From an uncultured Ignavibacteria bacterium (GTDB lineage: Bacteria > Bacteroidota > Ignavibacteria > SZUA-365): DNA of 64,000 bases. How positions within the stretch are numbered: the stretch's first letter is position 1; the number at the start of each line of letters is the position of its first letter. Below the pieces are notes generated by a model. That model saw only the letters and a list, made by a program, of their open reading frames with translations. It had not been told where the DNA came from and did not search any database. The stretch is taken from positions 62,001-126,000 of the forward strand of contig CAJXVM010000010.1 of NCBI GenBank assembly GCA_913061095.1, in the 5' to 3' direction. Positions 34,483-42,050 of this stretch are shown here, piece by piece. The position numbers and the translations under genes are program-made.

Positions 34483-36140
34483 ACGATATCCCGCATATTC
34501 AGACGACATCACTACTGCCGGATGATCGCCGGCGAGAGCGCCGTGTACGTATCGCGCTTGCGGTAACGACCGGTGTGCTTTTCGCCCTGGCGTTTCCGCC
34601 TGTTCCGACCGGTCTGACCGCATTTGTTGCACTTGTGCCGCTGCTGTTTCTCATCGAACGGATCGGCAGCGCTGCCGGCGTGTTTCGCTGGTCGTATCTC
34701 GCGTTCCTGGTCGGCAACGCCGGAACGATCTGGTGGATCAGCGGCTGGTGGGGAGAGGATCCCTGGCTGAAAGCAGCGGGTGTTGTGGTCAATCTCATTC
34801 ACCCTCTGCTCTTTACGCCGCCGTTGATCGTGTACCATGTCATCAGGCGGCGTACGGGATTCGCAGCCGCCGCTGCGGCCTTTCCCTTTCTTTGGACGGC
34901 CTGGGAATGGCTGCTCCACCTTCCGGAACTCTCTTTTCCATGGCTGCTGCTCGCCAATACACAGACATACGATGTGATGAATATCCAGTTCATCAGCTGG
35001 ACAGGGGCGTTTGGTCTGACGTTCTGGATCACCGGTATCACCATCCTGATTTTCGTTCCGACTCGGCAGCTCCTGCGCGGTCACTGGCAGCTTCACTCCA
35101 GGCGGATGTATGTCATTGCCGCCGTGCTGGTGCTCGCCCTGGTGCTGCCAAAGATTCATTCCGCCCTGGTTATGGATGATCCGGTACGGGCGTCGGCGAC
35201 GCTCCGCGTTGGTATCATTCAGCCCGATATCGATCCCTACGACAAGTGGGGCGCCGGCGAAACGCCGATGCAGAAGCTGCGGAGTCTTGTCGAAATCTAC
35301 GATTCTCTCGCCGCGTATAATCCCGATCTCATGCTGCTGCCGGAAACGGCGATTCCGTTTCGCATCCTGCAGCCACGCTACGACGAGGAGTGGCGCTGGC
35401 TGCGCGCGCATGTCGACAGCGTCGGCGTCCCGCTGCTGACCGGATTCCCGCATACGGTCCTGTATGAGGATCCGGCGACCGCTCCTGCGAGTGCGCGACG
35501 CATTCGCGACAGTCAGCTGCGCTGGCTGGATTTCAATTCCGCGATGCTGATGGAGCCTGGCGAGGTCGCACCGCAGATATACCATAAATCCCGTCTCACC
35601 CCGCTCAGTGAGCGTATTCCGTATCTCGATGCCCTGCCGTTTCTGCAGGACGCGCTGAGCTGGGGCGTGGGGATCAGCAACTGGGGCCTGGGAAACGACA
35701 CCACAGTTTTCCACCTGCGGAACAATGAAAAGACGATCGGTTTCTGGGCAATGATCTGTTATGAAACCCTGTATCCTTCTTTCGCTGCGGGCTTTGCGAA
35801 GCGGGGAGCGCAGGCCTTTGGTGTCATCACCAACGACGGGTGGTTCGGAAACTCATCCGGACCCTATCAGCTCAAGCAGTACACGGTGCTGCGCGCGGTG
35901 GAAAACAGGCGCGCGGTGGCACGCTGTGCCAACAACGGCATCAGCTGTTTCATCGATCCCTATGGACGCGTCCGGCAGGAAACCGCACTGTATACGCGAA
36001 CCGGCATCATCGGTATCGTGCCGCTGATCGAGGAGCAGACCTTCTATACGCGTTACGGCGACTGGCTGCCACTCGGTACCGTCGTTGTCGCGGGATTTTT
36101 CATTCTTTTTTCCATCATCGCACCCTATTACAAGACATGA
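34479..36140 (+). CDS. lnt: Apolipoprotein N-acyltransferase
   Basis: Adds the third acyl chain to the N-terminal Cys of lipoproteins, at the periplasmic face of the inner membrane. The 553-residue protein has about six N-terminal membrane helices (~20-235), a nitrilase-like periplasmic domain (~245-520) with the catalytic triad E289 ('LLPETAIPF'), K370 ('YHKSRLTPL') and C427 ('MICYETLYP'), and a last membrane helix. 'ITNDGWFG' and 'ARCANNGISCFIDPYG' are further Lnt marks. It would process lipoproteins seen in this window (18867, 26070, 28291). The ATG at 34479 overlaps the PAP2 stop; the longer open frame from 34287 lies inside PAP2. Confidence 0.96.
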   Translation: MNDIPHIQTTSLLPDDRRRERRVRIALAVTTGVLFALAFPPVPTGLTAFVALVPLLFLIERIGSAAGVFRWSYLAFLVGNAGTIWWISGWWGEDPWLKAAGVVVNLIHPLLFTPPLIVYHVIRRRTGFAAAAAAFPFLWTAWEWLLHLPELSFPWLLLANTQTYDVMNIQFISWTGAFGLTFWITGITILIFVPTRQLLRGHWQLHSRRMYVIAAVLVLALVLPKIHSALVMDDPVRASATLRVGIIQPDIDPYDKWGAGETPMQKLRSLVEIYDSLAAYNPDLMLLPETAIPFRILQPRYDEEWRWLRAHVDSVGVPLLTGFPHTVLYEDPATAPASARRIRDSQLRWLDFNSAMLMEPGEVAPQIYHKSRLTPLSERIPYLDALPFLQDALSWGVGISNWGLGNDTTVFHLRNNEKTIGFWAMICYETLYPSFAAGFAKRGAQAFGVITNDGWFGNSSGPYQLKQYTVLRAVENRRAVARCANNGISCFIDPYGRVRQETALYTRTGIIGIVPLIEEQTFYTRYGDWLPLGTVVVAGFFILFSIIAPYYKT

Positions 36141-37174
36141 AGACAATCGACCTGCGCAGTGACACGGTAACACTGCCGACCGGGGAAATGAAGGAGGCCA
36201 TGGTCAGCGCGCCACTCGGCGACGACGTCTATGGCGAGGACCCAACAACCAATGCATTTCAGGAGGAGATGGCGGCGCTCTTCGGCATGGAGGCGGGGCT
36301 GTTCGTTCCCACCGGCGTTCTGGGAAATCAGCTCGCGCTGAAAGCCTGGACGCAGCCCGGCGACGAGGTTATCGTCGAACGTGAATCCCACATTTTCAAC
36401 TATGAAACCGCCGCCCCTGCACTGATGTCCGCACTGCAGCTGAACACCGTTCCGACGAGAAGAGGAGTCTACGCTCTCGACGACCTGGCTGCCGCCATTC
36501 GTCCGTCTAAGTATTACTATCCCCGCACATCGCTTGTCTGTATCGAGAATACGCATAACCGCTATGGTGGCACTCTCTACGGCATCGAACGCATCCGAGA
36601 GCTCCAGCGATTCTGTGCGGAGCGGAAGCTGCGGCTGCATCTTGACGGGGCTCGCATCTGGAACGCACATGTCGCCTCAGGGACGAAGCTGCGTGCCTAC
36701 GGAGAGGCGGTGGATTCGATTTCCATCTGTTTCTCGAAGGGACTTGGTGCACCGATGGGATCGATGCTGCTTGGTCCCCGGGACTTCATTGCGCGTGCAC
36801 ACAAATTCCGGAAGATCTTCGGCGGCGGAATGCGCCAGACCGGCATCATGGCCGCTGCGGCGCAGCATGCGGTCAGGCATCACCTCCCGCTCATGGAAAA
36901 GGACCACGAGCGCGCTCGCGTCCTTGCCGAAGCCCTGCAGCACTGCGACGGATTTTTCGTGGACGAATCGCGGGTGCAGACAAACATGGTGTTGCTTGAT
37001 TTCTCGACGTCGGCGCTGTCGCCACAAAACGCCATGCAGATGCTTGCCGACAGCGGTATCCGTATCGGCATGGGCATGGGCCGCGCACTCCGAGCCGTCA
37101 CCCATCTTGATTTGAGTGACGATGATCTGCAGCAGGCCGTTGACGTGTTTCACAGACTTTTTCCCGCATCATGA
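36137..37174 (+). CDS. ltaE: L-threonine aldolase (low specificity, PLP-dependent)
   Basis: Splits L-threonine or L-allo-threonine to glycine and acetaldehyde. The 345-residue protein has 'DLRSDTVTLPTGEMKEAM', 'GDDVYGEDPTTNAFQEEMA', 'FVPTGVLGNQLAL', 'ENTHNRYGGTLY', 'LHLDGARIWNA' (Asp for PLP ring) and the PLP-binding K201 in 'CFSKGLGAPMGS'. It is normal in length. The ATG at 36137 is the ATGA overlap with lnt; a longer open frame from 35840 is a shadow in another phase of lnt. It overlaps the following thioesterase gene by four bases. Confidence 0.95.
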   Translation: MKTIDLRSDTVTLPTGEMKEAMVSAPLGDDVYGEDPTTNAFQEEMAALFGMEAGLFVPTGVLGNQLALKAWTQPGDEVIVERESHIFNYETAAPALMSALQLNTVPTRRGVYALDDLAAAIRPSKYYYPRTSLVCIENTHNRYGGTLYGIERIRELQRFCAERKLRLHLDGARIWNAHVASGTKLRAYGEAVDSISICFSKGLGAPMGSMLLGPRDFIARAHKFRKIFGGGMRQTGIMAAAAQHAVRHHLPLMEKDHERARVLAEALQHCDGFFVDESRVQTNMVLLDFSTSALSPQNAMQMLADSGIRIGMGMGRALRAVTHLDLSDDDLQQAVDVFHRLFPAS

Positions 37175-37641
37175 CCATTCCCATCGAAAAATTCCGCCAC
37201 CGGTATTCACGCCGCGTTCTATCCTATCACGTCGACCGGCAGAACGTCGTGCACAATCTCTGGTATTTCTTTTATTTCGAGGAGGCCAGGGTGGAGTACA
37301 TCCGCCAGGTCGGACTCCCCATCGACCAGGGGACGTTCATCACGCATGACAAGTACTTCGTGGTTCGCAACAGCTGTGACTACTATGCGCCGGCGCTGTT
37401 CGACGAGGATCTGACGATTCTCACGCGCATCTCATTCGTACGGAATTCCAGCATCGGTTTCGAACACTGGGCGATGAAACAGGACGGCACACCCGCGGCG
37501 AAAGCCGAGCATGTGTTCGTGCATGTCGATGAAAAGACCGATCGTCCGAGCCGCGTGCCCGACGATTTGCGCGATATGATCCGGTCATATGAGGGGGAGC
37601 ATGTGGCGTTCATCACGGAGAGCGATTCCGCCACTGATTGA
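37171..37641 (+). CDS. Acyl-CoA thioesterase (4HBT hot-dog fold)
   Basis: Hot-dog-fold thioesterase of the 4-hydroxybenzoyl-CoA/YbgC type that hydrolyses an acyl-CoA or acyl-ACP. The 156-residue protein has the usual 'V(D)..xVVHNLWYFFYFEEARVEY' start (D22, H28, N29), where other members have D..GHVNN..Y..Y.E.AR, followed by 'DLTILTRISFVRNSSIGFEH' and 'AEHVFVHVDEKT'. Substrate unknown. It is the last gene of the acyP operon, translationally coupled to ltaE. A dyad at 37691 and a hairpin at 37799 follow. Confidence 0.88.
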   Translation: MTIPIEKFRHRYSRRVLSYHVDRQNVVHNLWYFFYFEEARVEYIRQVGLPIDQGTFITHDKYFVVRNSCDYYAPALFDEDLTILTRISFVRNSSIGFEHWAMKQDGTPAAKAEHVFVHVDEKTDRPSRVPDDLRDMIRSYEGEHVAFITESDSATD

Positions 37642-37690
37642 ACTGTCGCGGCCGAAACCGTCTGCCAGCGCGGGCGTTCTTTTTATCCAG

Positions 37691-37705
37691 GTTACCGGCG
37701 GTAAC
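37691..37705. other. Short perfect dyad
   Basis: GTTACC-GGC-GGTAAC, a perfect 6-bp inverted repeat with a 3-base centre, in the intergenic space between convergent genes. It could be part of a terminator (a T run lies before it on the plus side) or a protein-binding site; neither is supported further. Confidence 0.3.
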
Positions 37706-37798
37706 GCCCACGCGCAGGACACCTGAGTCGTCATGTGACTCACAGCGGATTGTTTCAGGCAGTCGCCGCCTGTTTGTGGGAGCAGCATGCCGGAGATG

Positions 37799-37824
37799 AG
37801 AAAGGGCTCTGTTTGGAGCCCTTT
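37799..37824 (-). terminator. Hairpin, probable terminator of the smpB-tyrS-pdaD transcript
   Basis: AAAGGGCTC (37801-37809) pairs with GAGCCCTTT (37816-37824), loop TGTTTG. On the minus strand the stem is followed by CTC (TTTCTC) with only a short T run, 24 bases past the pdaD stop. It may also end the plus-strand operon. Confidence 0.5.
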
Positions 37825-37847
37825 ACACGCGAGTTAAACTGTTTTCC

Positions 37848-38393
37848 CTATTCAGGGAGGAGGACCGCACAGGAGATCACCGTGGTCCACATTCCGAGTT
37901 TGCCCTCGGCAGACTGCGTCAGGTTGAAGGACTTGAAAATTTTTCCGCTCGCCTTGTAAACCTGTTCGCGCTCATCCCAGGCGGAATCGGGATCGAAATC
38001 CACGCCGAGTGTTGTCGCCAGCATGGTGGCGGCCAGATCCTCTGCATATTCTCCAGCCACTTTTTGAGTTTCGCCGAACGGATGATGCTCGGACAGGTAG
38101 CCGTAGGTCGCTCCGTCGGCGGGAATGGCCACCCCGATGGAGGAGGCGATGAGACGGTTTGCTTCGTTCGTGGCGTTGCGTGCCATCACGACGAAGGTGA
38201 TTTCGCCGGGCTGGAGCTTGTTGAGCCCGACTTTCTTACTGATGCGCTTGCAATTCGGGGGATAGATACTTGAGACGGTCACAAGGTTCTGCTGTTCGAG
38301 ATCCGCGTCGCGCAGTGCAAGCTCGAAAGACTGCAGGTAGTCCTTGTGCCTGCCGACGCCCTTTGTGAAAAAGATTTTCTTGGGAACGAACAA
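37848..38393 (-). CDS. pdaD: Pyruvoyl-dependent arginine decarboxylase
   Basis: Makes agmatine from arginine, the first step of polyamine synthesis, using a self-made pyruvoyl group. The 181-residue protein begins '[17 protein letters not shown]' and has the self-cleavage site '[10 protein letters not shown]' with S41-S42 (the second Ser becomes pyruvoyl), and '[15 protein letters not shown]' and '[10 protein letters not shown]'. Length and motifs match the archaeal/chlamydial type. The start is a TTG at 38393 with GGAGG 9 bases upstream; the open frame continues to 38447, but that would lie in the tyrS stop region. Probably the third gene of smpB-tyrS-pdaD. Agmatine-processing genes are not present here. 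Confidence 0.93.
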   Translation of the reverse strand: MFVPKKIFFTKGVGRHKDYLQSFELALRDADLEQQNLVTVSSIYPPNCKRISKKVGLNKLQPGEITFVVMARNATNEANRLIASSIGVAIPADGATYGYLSEHHPFGETQKVAGEYAEDLAATMLATTLGVDFDPDSAWDEREQVYKASGKIFKSFNLTQSAEGKLGMWTTVISCAVLLPE

Positions 38394-38433
38394 TGGTGGT
38401 ACCTCCGGAAATAAGGATGCGACACGAAGGAAA

Positions 38434-39657
38434 TCAGTTACGGACAATTTTGACGAAGCGGCGCTTGCCGACTTTCACAACGATTTCATCACCCGCGGGA
38501 ACGGGTGCAGTAGGGTCGGTGATTTTCACGTCGCCCGCACTGACGGCGTTCTGCTGCATGAGTCGGCGTCCCTCGCTTTTGGATGCAACGAGTCCGGCCT
38601 GATGCAGCACGTCCAGCAGTAAAGTATCACTGTCCCCGGGAAGCGCAAACACATCGATGTCGTCCGGGATCTGCTTATTCTTGATCACGTGATCGAAATG
38701 TGCCTCCGCCCGGGATGCAGCTTCCGTGTCGTAGAACTGCGCAACGATATCGCGCGCGAGTTCCCGCTTGAAGTCCCGCGGATTTTCACCACGTTCCATC
38801 GCCGCGTTGATGTCCGCAAGACGATCTCCCGGAACGTCGGTGACCAGACGGAACCACGGCATGATGAGATGATCGGGAATGGAGAGCGTCTTCCCGTACA
38901 TATCTTCCGCCGTGTCATTGAAGGCGATGTAATTATCGAGCGACTTGCTCATTTTTTCCTCGCCGTCTGTGCCGACCAGCAGCGGCATGGTGAGGATGAT
39001 CTGTGGTTGCTGCCCGAATTCCCGCTGGATTTCCCGTCCGACGAGCAGGTTGAATTTCTGATCGGTGCCGCCGAGTTCAACGTCGGATTCGATGGCCACG
39101 GAATCGTAGGCCTGGGCGAGTGGATAGAGGAATTCATGAATGCTGATCGGCTCCTGGCTCCGGTAGCGCTTTTCGAATTCATCCCGCTCGAGCATGCGCG
39201 CAACGGTGTAGCGGGCCGAAAGCTTGATAACATCCTCGAAGGTCATGGGACTCAGCCAGTCCGAGTTGTAGCGAATTTCAACGCGGTCGATGTCGAGAAT
39301 GTGGGAGGCCTGATCGAAGTAGGATTGACCGTTCTTACGCGTTTCCTCCAGCGAAAGCGAAGGACGGGTTTTACTTTTACCGGTGGGATCGCCGATCATG
39401 CCGGTGAAATCTCCCACGATCAGCACGGCACGGTGCCCGAGATCCTGGAACTGCCGCATTTTCCGCAGCACGACCGCGTGGCCGAGATGCAGGTCGGGGC
39501 GGCTCGGATCGCAGCCAAGCTTGACGCGCAGCGCCGTTGAGGTTTTCAGCGATTCTTCAAGACGCCGGGCCATCTCTTCCTCGGGAAGAATTTCAGAGAT
39601 GCCGCGACGGATGATGTCCATCTGTTCATTGACAGGGGGGAAGGATGTCTTGCTCAC
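38434..39657 (-). CDS. tyrS: Tyrosyl-tRNA synthetase
   Basis: Charges tRNA-Tyr. Class I synthetase of 407 residues, with the HIGH-type motif H57-LGH60, '[14 protein letters not shown]' (tyrosine specificity loop), KMSKS at residues 235-239 and a C-terminal S4 RNA-binding domain (~340-400: '[21 protein letters not shown]'). This is the TyrRS subgroup found in Bacteroidetes and many other bacteria, with a longer linker and S4. It overlaps smpB by four bases, and pdaD follows 40 bases downstream. Confidence 0.97.
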   Translation of the reverse strand: MSKTSFPPVNEQMDIIRRGISEILPEEEMARRLEESLKTSTALRVKLGCDPSRPDLHLGHAVVLRKMRQFQDLGHRAVLIVGDFTGMIGDPTGKSKTRPSLSLEETRKNGQSYFDQASHILDIDRVEIRYNSDWLSPMTFEDVIKLSARYTVARMLERDEFEKRYRSQEPISIHEFLYPLAQAYDSVAIESDVELGGTDQKFNLLVGREIQREFGQQPQIILTMPLLVGTDGEEKMSKSLDNYIAFNDTAEDMYGKTLSIPDHLIMPWFRLVTDVPGDRLADINAAMERGENPRDFKRELARDIVAQFYDTEAASRAEAHFDHVIKNKQIPDDIDVFALPGDSDTLLLDVLHQAGLVASKSEGRRLMQQNAVSAGDVKITDPTAPVPAGDEIVVKVGKRRFVKIVRN

Positions 39658-40109
39658 AGGTGCCGTTCCATTTCTCGTTTGATGTCGCGCTGCTTGAGCG
39701 CATGTCGTTTATCGTAGGTCTTTTTCCCCTTGCAGACGCCGAGCTCGATTTTCAGATGCCGACCGGCGAAGTAGAACTGCAGGGGAATGAGCGTGAAGCC
39801 CTTTTCATGAACTTTCTGCGCGAGCTTGCGAATCTCTTTTTTGTGCGCGAGAAGTTTTCGAACGCGGATGGGATCGTGGTTATGGATGTTGCCCTTTTCG
39901 AAAGGACTGATATGAAGGTTGTGCAGCAGCAGCTCGCCTTCCTGGACCGTGGCATACGCATCCTGTACGTTCAGTTTACCTTCACGAACGGATTTTACCT
40001 CAGTGCCGCGCAGCACGATGCCGACCTCGACGGTTTCAAGCACATGATATTCGTGCCGCGCCCGCCGGTTGGTGAGGATGATTTTGCGATTTTCAGGGTC
40101 CGTTTGCAT
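39654..40109 (-). CDS. smpB: SsrA-binding protein
   Basis: Binds tmRNA and delivers it to stalled ribosomes for trans-translation. The 151-residue protein shows the whole family pattern: 'NRRARHEYHVLETVEVGIVL', 'GTEVKSVREGKLNVQDAYA', 'SPFEKGNIHNHDPIRVRKLLAH', 'GFTLIPLQFYFAGRHLKIELGVCKGKKTYDKR' region and a basic C-terminal tail '..[13 protein letters not shown]'. Its ATG at 40109 is fixed by the short N terminus. First gene of the smpB-tyrS-pdaD transcript; divergent from rimP. No ssrA gene was found in the window. Confidence 0.96.
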   Translation of the reverse strand: MQTDPENRKIILTNRRARHEYHVLETVEVGIVLRGTEVKSVREGKLNVQDAYATVQEGELLLHNLHISPFEKGNIHNHDPIRVRKLLAHKKEIRKLAQKVHEKGFTLIPLQFYFAGRHLKIELGVCKGKKTYDKRHALKQRDIKREMERHL

Positions 40110-40145
40110 TCGAGTGATTCACGAAATGATGCAGGGCAGAAATAA

Positions 40146-40175
40146 GAGAATTAATGAAAAAAGACCTGCGGACAA
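40146..40175 (-). promoter_or_regulatory. Promoter-like site for smpB-tyrS-pdaD
   Basis: On the minus strand TTG (40175-40173), 19 bases, TAATTCTC (40153-40146). Its TTG is half of the CAATTG palindrome shared with the rimP promoter. Confidence 0.4.
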
Positions 40176-40206
40176 TTGCAAGTGAGAGACGCAACCTCTA
40201 TATTTA
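40176..40206 (+). promoter_or_regulatory. Promoter-like site for the rimP-pnp operon
   Basis: TTG (40176-40178), 20 bases, TATATTTA (40199-40206). Transcription would start near 40212, directly before the hairpin at 40217. Confidence 0.5.
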
Positions 40207-40216
40207 TGTGTTCTGG

Positions 40217-40240
40217 ATGTGGGGCTTCCCCGCATTTTTT
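40217..40240 (+). terminator. Terminator-like hairpin in the rimP leader
   Basis: ATGTGGGG (40217-40224), loop CTT, CCCCGCAT (40228-40235), then five T. An 8-bp stem with one G.U at the very 5' end of the expected transcript, 17 bases before the rimP ATG. It could attenuate or protect the mRNA. Confidence 0.4.
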
Positions 40241-40257
40241 ATTAATAGCGCAAAAAC

Positions 40258-40701
40258 ATGCACGAGACGCTGAAACATACCATTGAACACCTGCTCGAAG
40301 GCTCTGAAATCCGCCTGGTTGACCTGTCGGTTGCACCGCGCGGCAGGAAGCAGATGCTCGAGGTGTTTGTCGATACCGAGACGGGAATCACCGCCGATGA
40401 GCTCGCGGCATTCAGTCGCAGTCTCGAAGAGGAAATCGAGAAGCGCAGTGTCTTCAGCGTTCCATATACGCTGGAGGTGTCATCACCGGGTCTCGAACGT
40501 CCTCTCCGATTCCCGTGGCAGTATCGGCGGCATACGGGCAGGCAGGTCAACGTCGCCTACAGAAAGGTTGACGAACAGATGGTGCATACCGGCGAGATTG
40601 TCGATGTCGACGAAGATCAATTGATCGTACGCGATGGCGAAGGTCTCCGTGCGATCCCGCATGAAAACATCGAACGCGCAGTTATTCAGGCAACCCTGTA
40701 A
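40258..40701 (+). CDS. rimP: Ribosome maturation factor RimP
   Basis: Needed for 30S subunit maturation. The 147-residue protein has the N-terminal alpha/beta domain (~1-75: 'LLEGSEIRLVDLSVAPRGRKQMLEVFVDTETG' region) and the C-terminal SH3-like domain (~76-147: 'LEVSSPGLERPLRF', 'GEIVDVDEDQLIV', 'IPHENIERAVIQ'). Standard length and order: rimP precedes nusA and infB as in most bacteria. The short leader starts with a hairpin, so expression may be tuned at the start of the operon. Confidence 0.95.
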   Translation: MHETLKHTIEHLLEGSEIRLVDLSVAPRGRKQMLEVFVDTETGITADELAAFSRSLEEEIEKRSVFSVPYTLEVSSPGLERPLRFPWQYRRHTGRQVNVAYRKVDEQMVHTGEIVDVDEDQLIVRDGEGLRAIPHENIERAVIQATL

Positions 40702-40749
40702 ACGAATGTATATGTACAGCAAGAATCCTTCTGGAGGCAGAAGATAATC

Positions 40750-42021
40750 ATGAGCCGCAGCATGAATTCCTCCGAAATCGTTGATTCCTTTGGTCAGATG
40801 GTCCGTGAAAAGGGCATCGACCGCGATCGCCTTATTTCCGTGATCGAGGACATCTTCGGCATGATGGTCAAAAAGCGCTACGGTCTCGAGGCCAATTACG
40901 AGATCGTGGTCAATATGGATAAAGGCGATATCGAAATCTTCCTGATCCGGGAGGTCGTCGAAGAGGTTGAAGATGAAACCCTCGAAATCGACGTCGAAAC
41001 AGCACGGGCGAAATCCGGCGAGGAACTGGAGGTCGGTGAGGAGTATGTTGAGATCATCAATCTCGCGGAGTTCGGCCGGCGCCTCGTCTCGACTGCCAAG
41101 CAGAATCTCAATCAGCGGATCAAGGAGATCGAAAAGGATCTCATCTACGATGAGTACTCCGACAAGGTCGGCGATATCGTCGTCGGCGACGTGTATCAGG
41201 TGCGCCGCAACGATGTCCTTATCAATCATAACCGGACGGAGCTGATTCTGCCGAAACAGGAGCAGATCGGAAAGGAACGCTACCGCAAAGGGGACGTCAT
41301 CCGCTGTGTGATCAAGGATGTCGTGCGCAAGGGCAGCGGCATGCCGATGGTCATTGTCTCCCGCGCCGACGCGCTCTTCCTGCAGAAACTCTTCGAGCAG
41401 GAGATCCCGGAGATCTATGACGGCGTGATTTCCATCCGGAAAATCGCCCGTGAGCCCGGTGAGCGCGCCAAGGTGGCCGTCGAATCGCATGACGACCGCA
41501 TCGACGCCGTCGGTGCATGTGTCGGAATGAAAGGCGTACGCATTCATGCCATCGTGCGTGAGCTGAACAATGAGAATATCGATGTCATCAACTGGACCGA
41601 CGATTCGCACCTGTTCATCCAGCGCGCGCTTGCGCCGGCTAAGCTGCTCGACGTGAAGCTCGATCGAACGACACAAACTGCGCAGGTGCATGTCGATGCC
41701 GATCAGGCTTCCCTCGCGATCGGGCGGAACGGACAGAATATCCGTCTCGCATCCGAGCTGACCGGTTTCCGCATCGAAATTGTCAAGGAAGGTGAGGAGA
41801 TCACCAAGACTATGGCAGAGTACGAAATCGATATCAACGAGTTCGTCCCGGAGTTTGGCGAGGAATTGATCAACAGTCTGATCGCGGCAGGATACAAAAC
41901 TGCGAACGACGTCATTCTCGCCCCGGTCTCCGATCTGCTGGCGAAAGTACCCGGCCTCTCCATCGAGCAAATCAACGATATCGTTGTCGAAATGAAGAAG
42001 GCCTTTGCTGAGGAAGAATAA
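40750..42021 (+). CDS. nusA: Transcription termination/antitermination factor NusA
   Basis: Binds RNA polymerase and RNA, modulating pausing and termination. The 423-residue protein has the N-terminal polymerase-binding domain (~1-135), S1 (~140-210, 'GDIVVGDVYQVRRNDVLI'), two KH domains (~215-370, including 'IDAVGACVGMKGVRIHAIVRELN' and 'ASLAIGRNGQNIRLASELTG') and a short C-terminal helix-hairpin-like stretch. An acidic repeat C terminus as in E. coli is absent. It follows rimP by 48 bases and precedes infB by 29. Confidence 0.97.
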   Translation: MSRSMNSSEIVDSFGQMVREKGIDRDRLISVIEDIFGMMVKKRYGLEANYEIVVNMDKGDIEIFLIREVVEEVEDETLEIDVETARAKSGEELEVGEEYVEIINLAEFGRRLVSTAKQNLNQRIKEIEKDLIYDEYSDKVGDIVVGDVYQVRRNDVLINHNRTELILPKQEQIGKERYRKGDVIRCVIKDVVRKGSGMPMVIVSRADALFLQKLFEQEIPEIYDGVISIRKIAREPGERAKVAVESHDDRIDAVGACVGMKGVRIHAIVRELNNENIDVINWTDDSHLFIQRALAPAKLLDVKLDRTTQTAQVHVDADQASLAIGRNGQNIRLASELTGFRIEIVKEGEEITKTMAEYEIDINEFVPEFGEELINSLIAAGYKTANDVILAPVSDLLAKVPGLSIEQINDIVVEMKKAFAEEE

Positions 42022-42050
42022 GGCTCAGCAATGTTTCATAATTTCTCACT

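Noticed and set aside
34512-35714. 400-codon open frame on the minus strand
   Set aside because: Lies opposite lnt, which has an intact catalytic triad; Arg/Gln-rich shadow.
40483-41970. 495-codon open frame on the minus strand
   Set aside because: Antisense of rimP/nusA; Asp/Leu/Val-rich shadow of a strongly conserved gene.
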